Assembly: GCA_002404015.1 (NCBI GenBank)
Contig: DHIW01000021.1
Coordinates: forward strand, 1 to 7,610
Length of the DNA stretch: 7,610 nucleotides
Reading direction: 5' to 3'
Origin: Chloroflexi bacterium UBA4736
GTDB lineage: Bacteria; Chloroflexota; Dormibacteria; Dormibacterales; Dormibacteraceae
Position numbers and translations under genes: made by a program. Every line of letters begins with the position of its first letter. The first letter of the stretch is position 1. A model generated the notes under the pieces. It saw only the letters and a program-made list of their open reading frames with translations, was not told the DNA's origin and did no database searches. This document shows positions 1-6,175 of this stretch, piece after piece.

Positions 1-629
<629 letters not shown>

Positions 630-633
630 CTTT

Positions 634-639
634 CTCCTT
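634..639 (-). promoter_or_regulatory. Shine-Dalgarno site of secA
   Basis: The minus strand reads AAGGAG, then four bases, then the GTG start of secA. The first base of the site is the last base of the hpf TGA stop, which favours translational coupling of hpf and secA and fixes the secA start. Confidence 0.8.
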
Positions 640-1178
640 CACGACACCACCGGCTCCAGCAGGACGAGCCCGCCGTCGGCCTTGCGGAAGGCCACGTTGA
701 TCTCACCCGTGTCCTCGTCCACGAAGACGTAGAAGGAGCGCCCGTTGGAGTTGAGCGCGATGGTCGCGTCCTCGACCGACTCCGGCTTCAGGTGCACGCG
801 GATCCGCTCCACCGACTGCTGATCATCGGCGGCAGCCGACTCGGCCGGCTGCTTCTCCGGCCGCTTCTTTTCGATCTTGATCTTCTCTTTGAGCTTCACA
901 ACCTGGCGATCCACCTTGTCGAGGGCGAGATCCAGGGCCGTTTGGCAGTCGCCGCTCGTCTCCCGGGCCCGTGCCAGCGGGTGCTTGCGGCCATCCATGT
1001 GGACCAGGATCTGCACCATGCAGGCGGGTCCCTTCCGGTTCCGGGCCGCGTGACTGAACTCCACCTCGGCGTCCAGGACGCGGTCGAAATGGCGAGCCAC
1101 CCGGGTCAGCCGGCGCTCGGCGTACGACCTGAGCCGGGCCGGGAGCTCCGCGGTCCGGTCGTGGACCACGACCTTCAC
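639..1178 (-). CDS. hpf: Ribosome hibernation-promoting factor, long form (HPF/RaiA family)
   Basis: Long HPF binds the 30S decoding region and dimerises ribosomes into inactive 100S particles in starved cells. The 179-residue length is typical of the long form. Residues 1-100 are the S30AE/RaiA domain, with the family patterns ELPARLRSYAERRLTRVARHFDRV (split here as residues 11-34) and DLALDKVDRQVVKLK (83-97). A charged linker (about 101-123, rich in K, E, Q and A) leads to the C-terminal dimerisation domain (124-176), marked by IALNSNGRSFYVFVDEDTGE and INVAFRKADGGLVLLEP (139-176). The start is GTG at 1178. There is no Shine-Dalgarno site close to it; instead a TATACT box lies six bases upstream, suggesting a leaderless mRNA. 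The stop is 9 bases from secA, a pairing known from many Gram-positive genomes. The gene follows cpaF after a 77-base gap. Confidence 0.95.
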   Translation of the reverse strand: MKVVVHDRTAELPARLRSYAERRLTRVARHFDRVLDAEVEFSHAARNRKGPACMVQILVHMDGRKHPLARARETSGDCQTALDLALDKVDRQVVKLKEKIKIEKKRPEKQPAESAAADDQQSVERIRVHLKPESVEDATIALNSNGRSFYVFVDEDTGEINVAFRKADGGLVLLEPVVS

Positions 1179-1184
1179 TCAGCG

Positions 1185-1212
1185 AGTATACCCAGCACCC
1201 TTCCAGGCCCAA
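1185..1212 (-). promoter_or_regulatory. Candidate leaderless promoter of hpf
   Basis: On the minus strand a TATACT box (1190-1185; 5 of 6 matches to the TATAAT consensus) ends six bases before the GTG of hpf, so transcription would begin at or next to the start codon. A weak -35, TTGGGC (1212-1207), lies 16 bases upstream of it. The only purine-rich stretch (GGAAGGG, near 1198-1204) is about 20 bases from the start, too far for a Shine-Dalgarno site. Both the promoter and its leaderless nature are inferred from spacing. Confidence 0.55.
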
Positions 1213-1255
1213 TCAGGGCTCCGAGGTCCGGCCGAAACCACTTGGAAGCCGGCGG

Positions 1256-2392
1256 TCAGGCCTTCCAGCCGTTCCCGGCGCGGGGGTCGGGGAACAGGGT
1301 CAGGATCTCCTGAGGGAGCGGCAGGCCCATCGAGAACATGCGGTCCAGGATCTGGGGCCGGATGCCCGTTGCTTTGAACTCGCCGATGATCTTGCCGTCC
1401 GCGCCAGCGCCCTGCGACTCGAACTGGAAGATCTCCTGCATCGTGATCGTCTCGCCTTCCATGCCGGTCACCTCGGTGATCGAGGTCACGCGGCGGGAAC
1501 CGTCGCGCAGGCGGTTGAGCTGGCAGAAGACATTGATCGCGCTGGCCACCTGCTGGCGGATGGCCTTGACGGGCAGGTCGACTCCGGACATCAGGACCAG
1601 CGTCTCGAGCCGCGAAAGGGCGTCGCGCGGGCTGTTGGCATGGATGGTCGTCATGGAGCCGTCGTGGCCCGTGTTCATGGCCTGCAGCATGTCCAGGGCC
1701 TCACCGCCGCGGCACTCGCCGACGACGATGCGCTCCGGCCGCATGCGCAGCGAGTTGATGACGAGCCGCTGGATCGTGACCTCGCCCTCGCCGTTGATGT
1801 CTTTAGGGCGGGTCTCCATCCGGCAGACGTGCTCCTGGTGGAGCTGCAGCTCGGCCGCATCCTCGATGGTGACGATGCGGTCCTCGGCCGGGATGAACCC
1901 GGAGAGGACGTTCAGGAAGGTCGTCTTGCCGGTGCCGGTTCCGCCCGAGATGATGATGTTCGCCTTGGCAAGCACGCACGCCTTCAGGAAGCCGAAGCCG
2001 GCCTCGTTGCAGCTCCCGAAGCGGATCAGGTCCTCGACCTGGAAGGGGTCCTTGGAGAACTTTCGGATCGTCAGCAGCGGGCCGTCGATCGAGAGGGGCC
2101 GGATCACCGCGTTGACGCGGGAGCCGTCGGCGAGGCGAGCGTCGGCGAGCGGCGATCGCTCATCGATGCGCCGGCCGACCGACCGCACGATGAACTGGAT
2201 CACCGCGAGCAGCTGATCTTCGTCCGTGAACTTGATGTTGGTCAGCACGACCTTGCCGCCCATCTCCACGTACACATGGTCGACTCCGTTGACCATTACC
2301 TCGGTCACACGGTCGTCCATGATCAGGGGCTGGATCGGGCCCAGCTGGGCGTAATACTCGTTTAGATCGATTCCTGGGATCTTTACTGCCAT
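1256..2392 (-). CDS. cpaF: CpaF/TadA-type secretion ATPase, complete, short N-terminus
   Basis: CpaF/TadA is the hexameric cytosolic ATPase that powers assembly of Tad (Flp) pili by acting on the TadB/TadC membrane platform. In the 378-residue product the N-terminal PAS-like region runs to about 115 (MDDRVTEVMVNG at 25-36; GRRIDERSPLADARLADGS at 73-91). It is followed by Walker A GGTGTGKTT (150-158, K156), the Asp box RIVTIEDAAELQL (172-184), Walker B with IVVGECRGGEALD (222-234, E226) and the His box TGHDGSMTTIHANS (241-254). All motor motifs are intact. CpaF proteins usually carry some 60-100 more residues at the N-terminus; this one begins almost at the PAS-like region. The ATG is supported by AGGAG eight bases upstream and comF ends only 32 bases away, so the short form is probably real. 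No tadB/tadC follows it. It is a paralogue of the partial cpaF at the right edge (about 46 of 77 aligned residues identical by hand count). Confidence 0.93.
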   Translation of the reverse strand: MAVKIPGIDLNEYYAQLGPIQPLIMDDRVTEVMVNGVDHVYVEMGGKVVLTNIKFTDEDQLLAVIQFIVRSVGRRIDERSPLADARLADGSRVNAVIRPLSIDGPLLTIRKFSKDPFQVEDLIRFGSCNEAGFGFLKACVLAKANIIISGGTGTGKTTFLNVLSGFIPAEDRIVTIEDAAELQLHQEHVCRMETRPKDINGEGEVTIQRLVINSLRMRPERIVVGECRGGEALDMLQAMNTGHDGSMTTIHANSPRDALSRLETLVLMSGVDLPVKAIRQQVASAINVFCQLNRLRDGSRRVTSITEVTGMEGETITMQEIFQFESQGAGADGKIIGEFKATGIRPQILDRMFSMGLPLPQEILTLFPDPRAGNGWKA

Positions 2393-2400
2393 GCGTAGGT

Positions 2401-2405
2401 CTCCT
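2401..2405 (-). promoter_or_regulatory. Shine-Dalgarno site of the complete cpaF
   Basis: The minus strand reads AGGAG with eight bases to the ATG at 2392. It lies in the 32-base gap after comF and supports the short N-terminus of this CpaF. Confidence 0.75.
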
Positions 2406-2424
2406 GGGCGCTTTAGTGCCGGAA

Positions 2425-3090
2425 CTATAGCCGAACGCGCGCCAACGTAACCCCTATAACGAAACCTGCGCCCGAATCTGTCAGTCCGGCCGCGCAGGCA
2501 TCGAGGGTGGCGCCGGTTGTCGTGACGTCGTCAACCACTATGACGGGCTGCCCGCCCAATGTGGGTCCCGTCCAGCGAAATGCGTCGCGCACGTTCGCCA
2601 AACGGTGCAAACGGTCCTGCCCGACCTGGGGCGGCGTGTCCCGCACACGCTCCAGCCGGCCCGCCGGCGCAGGCAGGCGGAGCCGGCGCAGCAGCAGCTC
2701 AGATTGGTTGAAGCCGCGCTCCTTCAGTCGCCGGGAGTGCAGGGGGACCGCCAGCGCCTGGGCCGCCGGCAGGGCCTCCGCGGCCAGCCGCTCGGCCAGG
2801 AGGTCGCCGAGGGTGGGTCCGAGCGACCTCCATCCCTCGTACTTGAGGCGGTGCAGAGCCTGTTCCAGCGGCCCGTCGTAGATCGCGGCGGCCACGATGC
2901 GGCCCACCGCTCGCAGCTTGCGCGAGCAGCCACAGCCTTCGTTGACGAACGCCAGCTCACGCCCGCAACGCCGGCAGAGGGGCGGCTCCGGGGCCCTTAT
3001 CCGGGCTCGGCAGGGCTCGCACAGCCAGGTCCCCAGACGCCGGCAGCCACCGCACCTGGGCGGCAGGACGAGATCGAGCAGGCCACCCAC
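2425..3090 (-). CDS. comF: ComF family protein (phosphoribosyltransferase-like)
   Basis: ComF/ComFC proteins are cytosolic PRTase-fold proteins needed for natural DNA uptake in several bacteria; their exact biochemical role is not settled. The 221-residue length is normal. The N-terminus carries cysteine pairs typical of the family's zinc-binding region: C13/C16, C24/C27, C39/C42 and C53/C55. Next come the YDGPLEQALHRLKYEGWRSL segment (71-90), the family signature PLHSRRLKERGFNQSELL (116-133) and the PRPP-binding loop VIVVDDVTTTGAT (183-195). GTG at 3090 places the first cysteine pair where the family has it. There is only a GAGGGG stretch directly touching the start and no properly spaced Shine-Dalgarno site. 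It is the first gene of a likely comF-cpaF-(hpf-secA) unit, with cpaF 32 bases downstream. Confidence 0.93.
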   Translation of the reverse strand: MGGLLDLVLPPRCGGCRRLGTWLCEPCRARIRAPEPPLCRRCGRELAFVNEGCGCSRKLRAVGRIVAAAIYDGPLEQALHRLKYEGWRSLGPTLGDLLAERLAAEALPAAQALAVPLHSRRLKERGFNQSELLLRRLRLPAPAGRLERVRDTPPQVGQDRLHRLANVRDAFRWTGPTLGGQPVIVVDDVTTTGATLDACAAGLTDSGAGFVIGVTLARVRL

Positions 3091-3096
3091 CCCCTC

Positions 3097-3102
3097 AGGC
3101 TA
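3097..3102 (-). promoter_or_regulatory. Candidate -10 box of comF (leaderless type)
   Basis: The minus strand has TAGCCT six bases before the GTG of comF, the same spacing as the TATACT box of hpf. The match to the consensus is poor (TAnnnT only) and no good -35 at 16-18 bases was found. A TTAACA hexamer (5 of 6 to TTGACA) lies 20 bases upstream of it, which is too far for a standard promoter. Confidence 0.3.
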
Positions 3103-3150
3103 GGGGCGGTGCGAAGAGTGCCTGTTAATAAAGAGGGATGGCGCCGGAAG

Positions 3151-3167
3151 GGCGGGCTCTGCCCGCC
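3151..3167. other. Short perfect GC hairpin in the comF upstream region
   Basis: GGCGGGC and GCCCGCC are separated by TCT, a perfect 7-bp inverted repeat. It lies in the 162-base gap (3091-3252) between the DUF192 gene and comF. No T-run follows on either strand, so a role as intrinsic terminator is not supported. The rest of the gap holds an AT-rich stretch (3124-3132) and the hairpin repeat entered separately. Confidence 0.5.
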
Positions 3168-3201
3168 TGATTGAGTCCGTCTTCCCGACGCCGACGGCAT
3201 C

Positions 3202-3252
3202 TGCTGAGGGAAGGGGGCTCGTGGGGGAAACAGGCTTGTTTCCCCCGCGTCC
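3202..3252. repeat. Dispersed intergenic hairpin repeat, copy 1
   Basis: About 50 bases match a second copy at 4671-4719 (about 44 of 49 aligned positions plus a 2-base gap, by hand). The core (3220-3249) is an inverted repeat: left arm CGTGGGGGAAACA, loop GGCT, right arm TGTTTCCCCCGCG; 12 of 13 positions pair and the inner 10 bp are perfect. It begins three bases after the TGA of the DUF192 gene, so it may act as a transcript-end or mRNA-stabilising hairpin for that gene, although no T-run follows on the minus strand. A REP-like or small mobile element is an alternative. Confidence 0.7.
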
Positions 3253-3627
3253 TCAAGTACGCCTCTCGATGGTCAGCTGCTCGCCCCGCTCCAGGCCCAG
3301 CGGCTGCAGGGAACCGGCAGGCAGCTCCAGCACGCTGTGAGCGCCCCAGACCAGGGGGACGACGCGCCAGCGGCCCAGGCGCTGGTAGACCTTCTTGACG
3401 CGGTCCTGGCGGTCCAGGAAGACGACGTCGAGCGCGAAGTTCATGAAGAACATGTGGATGCCGTTGCACGGGGTGATCCACATGCCCTGGCCGGCATCCA
3501 GGCGGCGCCGGAACATCAGGCCCAAGCCGCGGCCGATGAAGGTCTTAGGGACCATCAGCCGGTCGACCACGACCTGGCCCGTGCGGGGGTGGACGAGCCG
3601 GAGTCCCGGCTTAGCCTCGCCTGCCAC
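3253..3627 (-). CDS. DUF192 family protein
   Basis: The 124-residue product matches the DUF192 pattern. It has LRLVHPRTGQVVVDRLMVPKTF (split as residues 9-30), GRGLGLMFRRRL (32-43), GMWITPCNGIHMFFMNFALD (48-67) with VVFLD (68-72), and HSVLELPAGS near 97-106. The domain fills the whole protein. No signal peptide or membrane segment is visible, so this version looks cytosolic. The biochemical function of the family is unknown to me. The start is GTG at 3627, inside the end of the upstream small gene (17-base overlap, different frame), which suggests coupled translation. No good Shine-Dalgarno site is seen beyond the G-rich stretch touching the start. A hairpin repeat begins three bases after its stop. 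Confidence 0.85.
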   Translation of the reverse strand: MAGEAKPGLRLVHPRTGQVVVDRLMVPKTFIGRGLGLMFRRRLDAGQGMWITPCNGIHMFFMNFALDVVFLDRQDRVKKVYQRLGRWRVVPLVWGAHSVLELPAGSLQPLGLERGEQLTIERRT

Positions 3628-3871
3628 CCCAGCTCAGGCCCGATTCGGCATACCGGCCATCCGGCTGCCGGCGCAGGGTGGTCCACTGGTGGTGCTGCGG
3701 GAGCGGGCCGGCCGCGTGAACGACGACGCCCAGCTCGATCCAGTCCGGCTGCTGTGACTCGGCGAAGGCAAGCGCCTCCGCCCGGCTCGGGAAGTTGCGC
3801 TTGCGTTCCTGCTCGATCAGCTCCACGTCCCAGCCCTGGCGGTGGACCACTCGAACGAACACAATTTCCAT
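3611..3871 (-). CDS. Small hypothetical protein, weakly DUF2188-like
   Basis: The 86-residue product is not firmly recognised. It starts MEIVFVRVVHRQGWDVELIE and continues with PSRAEALAFAESQQPDWIEL (28-47), then VVVHAAG and a second half rich in H, Q and R (WTTLRRQPDGRYAESG). The pattern of a strand with W-x-V, a basic patch and PSRAEALAFAE recalls DUF2188-like small proteins, but that is a resemblance only. It has no membrane segment. Codon third positions are strongly G/C like the neighbouring genes, and its end overlaps the DUF192 start by 17 bases; both support a real gene. It is divergent from the hydrolase gene with 12 bases between the ATGs. A GTG at 3862 (83 residues) is an alternative start that fits the candidate promoter better. 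Confidence 0.7.
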   Translation of the reverse strand: MEIVFVRVVHRQGWDVELIEQERKRNFPSRAEALAFAESQQPDWIELGVVVHAAGPLPQHHQWTTLRRQPDGRYAESGLSWGGRRG

Positions 3872-3877
3872 ACCCTA
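3871..3877. promoter_or_regulatory. Candidate bidirectional -10 element
   Basis: TACCCTA reads TAnnnTA on both strands: TACCCT on plus (3871-3876) and TAGGGT on minus (3877-3872). On plus it ends seven bases before the hydrolase ATG at 3884, predicting a leaderless transcript. On minus it predicts a start near 3864-3866, just inside the small gene and next to its in-frame GTG at 3862. No convincing -35 is seen on either side. The element overlaps the first base of the minus-strand ATG. Confidence 0.35.
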
Positions 3878-3883
3878 CAGGGC

Positions 3884-4630
3884 ATGCCAGAGTTCGATTC
3901 GAACGGGATCCGCCTCCACTACGTGCTGGCCGGGCCCGATGACGGGCGGCCGATCCTCCTGGTGCACGGCTTTTGCAGCGATTACGAGCTGAACTGGGTG
4001 GGCACCCGCTGGCAGCAGACCCTGACCGACGCCGGGTTCCTGATCCTCGGCCTGGACTGCCGCGGCCACGGCCACAGCGAGAAACCGCACGACCCGGCGG
4101 CGTACGACCGCGTGCAGATGGCGCTCGACGCGATCAACCTCCTCGACCACCTGGACATCGCCGACGCCGACTACCTCGGCTACTCCATGGGGGCCCGAAT
4201 CGGGCTCCACGTCTGCCTCGAGCACGGCAGCCGGGTGGGCCGGGCCGTGCTGGGGGGCAGCGGGCTGCCGAGCGGGCCGGGCCGGGCTGACCTGATCGCG
4301 GCCCGCCTGCGGGGCGACGAGTCGGTCACAGACGAGGGCGCCGTCATGTTCTACACGTTCGCCGCGGCCCGCCCGATCAACGACCTGGAGGCGCTGGCCT
4401 GCTGCATCCTGGGTCCGCACGAGGCGATCACTGAGGAGCAGCTGGCGTCCATCAAGCTCCCGATCGCCGTCGCGGCGGGCGACGCCGACCCCATAGCGAG
4501 CACTGCGCCCGAGCTGGCCAAGGCGCTCGGCAGCGGCCGCTACCACGCCCTCCCCGGCCGCAACCACATGAACGCGGTGCCGGCCAGGCAATTCAAGGAC
4601 GCAGCCCTGGAGTTCCTGGCGGAACGCTAG
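3884..4630 (+). CDS. Alpha/beta-hydrolase fold protein
   Basis: The 248-residue product has the full fold signature. HGF at 28-30 (oxyanion region) follows PILLVHGF, GLDCRGHGHSEKP (56-68) is the family's second landmark, and the nucleophile elbow GYSMG (99-103) gives Ser101. The acid is likely D202 in GDADPI (199-204), and the base is H228 in PGRNHM (224-229). A small cap lies between about 130 and 185. No signal peptide is present, so it is cytosolic. The substrate cannot be told; esterase, lactonase and C-C hydrolase are all possible. The ATG at 3884 is chosen because MPEFDSNGIRLHYVLAG is the normal beginning of such proteins. A GTG at 3842 would add 14 residues and overlap the divergent small gene. 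It is the only plus-strand gene and converges on DUF421, 90 bases away. Confidence 0.93.
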   Translation: MPEFDSNGIRLHYVLAGPDDGRPILLVHGFCSDYELNWVGTRWQQTLTDAGFLILGLDCRGHGHSEKPHDPAAYDRVQMALDAINLLDHLDIADADYLGYSMGARIGLHVCLEHGSRVGRAVLGGSGLPSGPGRADLIAARLRGDESVTDEGAVMFYTFAAARPINDLEALACCILGPHEAITEEQLASIKLPIAVAAGDADPIASTAPELAKALGSGRYHALPGRNHMNAVPARQFKDAALEFLAER

Positions 4631-4642
4631 GCCCCGGCTATT

Positions 4643-4664
4643 CCTCCCCGCCTGCGGGGGGAGG
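4643..4664. other. GC-rich hairpin after the hydrolase gene
   Basis: CCTCCCC (4643-4649) can pair with GGGGAGG (4658-4664). An alternative tighter pairing is CCCCGC with GCGGGG. It starts 12 bases after the hydrolase stop. No T-run follows on plus, so it is at most an RNA-end stabilising structure. Confidence 0.4.
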
Positions 4665-4670
4665 GCTGGG

Positions 4671-4719
4671 TGCTGAGTGAAGGGCTCGTGGGGGAAACAC
4701 GCTTGTTTCCCGCACGCCT
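4671..4719. repeat. Dispersed intergenic hairpin repeat, copy 2
   Basis: This is the second copy of the element at 3202-3252. The core (4687-4716) has left arm CGTGGGGGAAACA, identical to copy 1, loop CGCT, and right arm TGTTTCCCGCACG; 12 of 13 positions pair. The single mismatch is at a different place from the one in copy 1, so both look derived from one perfect palindrome. It begins four bases after the TAA of the DUF421 gene, nearly the same placement as copy 1 after DUF192. Confidence 0.7.
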
Positions 4720-4722
4720 TTT
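4687..4722 (+). terminator. Possible terminator between convergent genes
   Basis: On the plus strand the 13-position hairpin of repeat copy 2 is followed, after two C, by TTTT (4719-4722), an acceptable if short intrinsic terminator for the hydrolase transcript. On the minus strand the same hairpin lies just after the DUF421 stop but has no T-run. Confidence 0.45.
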
Positions 4723-5194
4723 ATCGCCCGGGTTTGTAGCGGCGGCGGACCCGGTGCTTGGTTCGGGACATCTTGGCGTCCGTGGGGACGATGCTGATGC
4801 TGCCGTCCGGCTCCAGCACGCCTAACTGGACATCGCCCACCGAATCGAGGCCGTGCTCCCGGATGGCGGTTTCCGCCTCGTCCGTGTCGATCCCCTCCCG
4901 GTTCATGGCGTTCTGCAGGTACTTCCCGTCGCGGATGATCACGGTGGGCGGGGCCGCCAGCACCTTCTTGAAGTAAGGCAGGTTCTGAACGCGGCCGATC
5001 AGGAAGTTGAGACCGACCAGGCTGACGATGATGATCACGCCGCCCAGCAGCGAGCTGTCCGGGCCGGTCATCGCCGGCTGCACGGCATTGGCCACCAGCA
5101 GGATGAAAACGAGGTCGAACAGCGTGAACTGCCCGACCTCGCGCTTGCCGAACAACCGGAGCACCAGGAGCAGCGCGATATAGATCACCGCCAC
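4721..5194 (-). CDS. DUF421 family membrane protein (YetF-like)
   Basis: The product has the DUF421 hallmarks: VLRLFGKREVGQFTLFDLVF (11-30), ANAVQPAMTGPDSSLLGG (35-52), then a cytosolic domain with PPTVIIRDGKYLQNAMNREG (82-101) and LGVLEPDGSISIVP (124-137). It ends in a very basic tail (KMSRTKHRVRRRYKPGR, 141-157). Membrane segments are about 1-13, 24-40 and 48-66. Function is poorly known; the Bacillus relatives are membrane proteins linked to the spore or envelope. The GTG at 5194 gives 157 residues with a shortened first helix. The frame stays open for 17 more codons to the tadC stop and reads SDLLKLGLAWWELPLR, which looks like the usual family N-terminus. No ATG, GTG or TTG lies there; CTG at 5227 is a possible start. 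It is probably co-transcribed with tadC. Confidence 0.85.
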   Translation of the reverse strand: MAVIYIALLLVLRLFGKREVGQFTLFDLVFILLVANAVQPAMTGPDSSLLGGVIIIVSLVGLNFLIGRVQNLPYFKKVLAAPPTVIIRDGKYLQNAMNREGIDTDEAETAIREHGLDSVGDVQLGVLEPDGSISIVPTDAKMSRTKHRVRRRYKPGR

Positions 5195-5245
5195 CCGGAG
5201 CGGCAGCTCCCACCAGGCTAGCCCCAGCTTGAGAAGGTCCGAGGC

Positions 5246-6175
5246 TCAGCCCCCGCTCTTCGCCTTCAGGATGATCAGCACGGCTGGTCCCAGGAGCACG
5301 ATCCAGAGCGTCGGGAAGATGCAGCCGACCATCGGGAGCATCATCTTGAGAGTGGCCTGGGCGGCCTTCTCCTGGGCCCTCTGACGGCGCTTGCGCCGCA
5401 TCTCGTCCGACTGCAGGCGCAGGATCTTGGCGACGCCGACACCCATCTGCTCGGACTGGATGACCGCCTGCACGAAGTTGTGCAGGTCGGCCACCCCGGT
5501 ACGCCGCCCCATGTCGTCGAGAGCCTCGAGCCGAGGCCTGCCGAGACGGGTCTCCTGCAGCACCTGCGCGAACTCGTCCGAGAGGGCGTTCCGGAACTTG
5601 TCAGTGACCCGCGCCATGGCGGCATCGAAGCCGAGGCCCGCCTCCACCGCGATCGTGAGAAGGTCCATTGCGTCAGGAAGCGCTTTCCGGATCTGCGTCC
5701 GCCGGTCGTTCACTTTCTGGCGCAGCCAGAGCAGCGGGAAGAAGAAGCCGAGGGCGCCTCCCACGCCGGCGAAGATCGCGATGTACATGGGGTTGCCCGT
5801 GAACGCGCCCAGGAGCAGGCCGACTCCGAAGAGTACGACCGCCGCCACGTAGCGGAGGCCCATGAACTCCGCAGGACCCAGGTTGCCGGGCCGCCCGGCC
5901 AAGGTGAGCTGGTTCTGCAGGTCGATCCGCTGCTTCTCCGAAGTGCGTTCTGCGAGCGCCTTGCCGAGCCGGTCGATGGCCGGCCGGAGGAAGCGCTCTG
6001 AGAACGGCTTCTGGAGCTCGATCTCGTCTTCGGTGAGCGTCCGGCCGCCTCCGGATCCGTACGCCTGGAGGCGTTCCTGGACCATGGCGCTCGTGTCGGG
6101 AGCCGTCCGGCTGGCCCAGCCCCAGAAGGCCATGCCCACGCCGGCGGCTGCGATGGCTGCGAGAAGAAGTGTCAT
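5246..6175 (-). CDS. tadC: TadC-like type II secretion system F-domain protein
   Basis: TadC is one of the two inner-membrane platform proteins on which the CpaF ATPase acts to assemble a Tad pilus. The 309-residue product has an N-terminal membrane segment (about 2-20), two central ones (about 107-125 and 130-151) and a hydrophobic C-terminus (about 277-303). The cytosolic T2SSF domain shows LPDAMDLLTIAVEAGLGFDA (166-185) and the SEQMGVGVAKILRLQSDEMR stretch (241-260), followed by a strongly basic run RRKRRQRAQEK (260-270). The ATG directly follows the tadB TAG without a gap, with GAGGT four bases upstream, so the two are translated together. Assignment as TadC rather than TadB rests on its position and the DLLTIAVEAGL motif. 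Confidence 0.9.
   Translation of the reverse strand: MTLLLAAIAAAGVGMAFWGWASRTAPDTSAMVQERLQAYGSGGGRTLTEDEIELQKPFSERFLRPAIDRLGKALAERTSEKQRIDLQNQLTLAGRPGNLGPAEFMGLRYVAAVVLFGVGLLLGAFTGNPMYIAIFAGVGGALGFFFPLLWLRQKVNDRRTQIRKALPDAMDLLTIAVEAGLGFDAAMARVTDKFRNALSDEFAQVLQETRLGRPRLEALDDMGRRTGVADLHNFVQAVIQSEQMGVGVAKILRLQSDEMRRKRRQRAQEKAAQATLKMMLPMVGCIFPTLWIVLLGPAVLIILKAKSGG

Noticed and set aside
1199..1268. CTGGAAGG occurring twice, at the end of cpaF and again about 60 bases downstream
   Set aside because: An eight-base match in G/C-rich DNA is weak, and the first copy simply encodes the CpaF C-terminus (GWK).
3121..3130. TTAACA as a strong -35 for comF
   Set aside because: It is 20 bases from the TAGCCT candidate and no better -10 sits at 16-18 bases, so it does not form a convincing promoter.
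3873..3882. CCCTACAGGG as an operator palindrome between the divergent genes
   Set aside because: The arms are only four bases and it overlaps the proposed -10 element; too short to claim a regulator site.
3875..4591. Minus-strand open frame of 238 codons opposite the hydrolase
   Set aside because: The hydrolase has a complete catalytic set in its frame. The opposite frame reads as repetitive V/A/R/G sequence without a recognisable domain.
5246..5248. TGA between tadC and DUF421 as a reassigned sense codon
   Set aside because: TGA ends hpf, both cpaF genes and DUF192 in this window, so it is a normal stop here.
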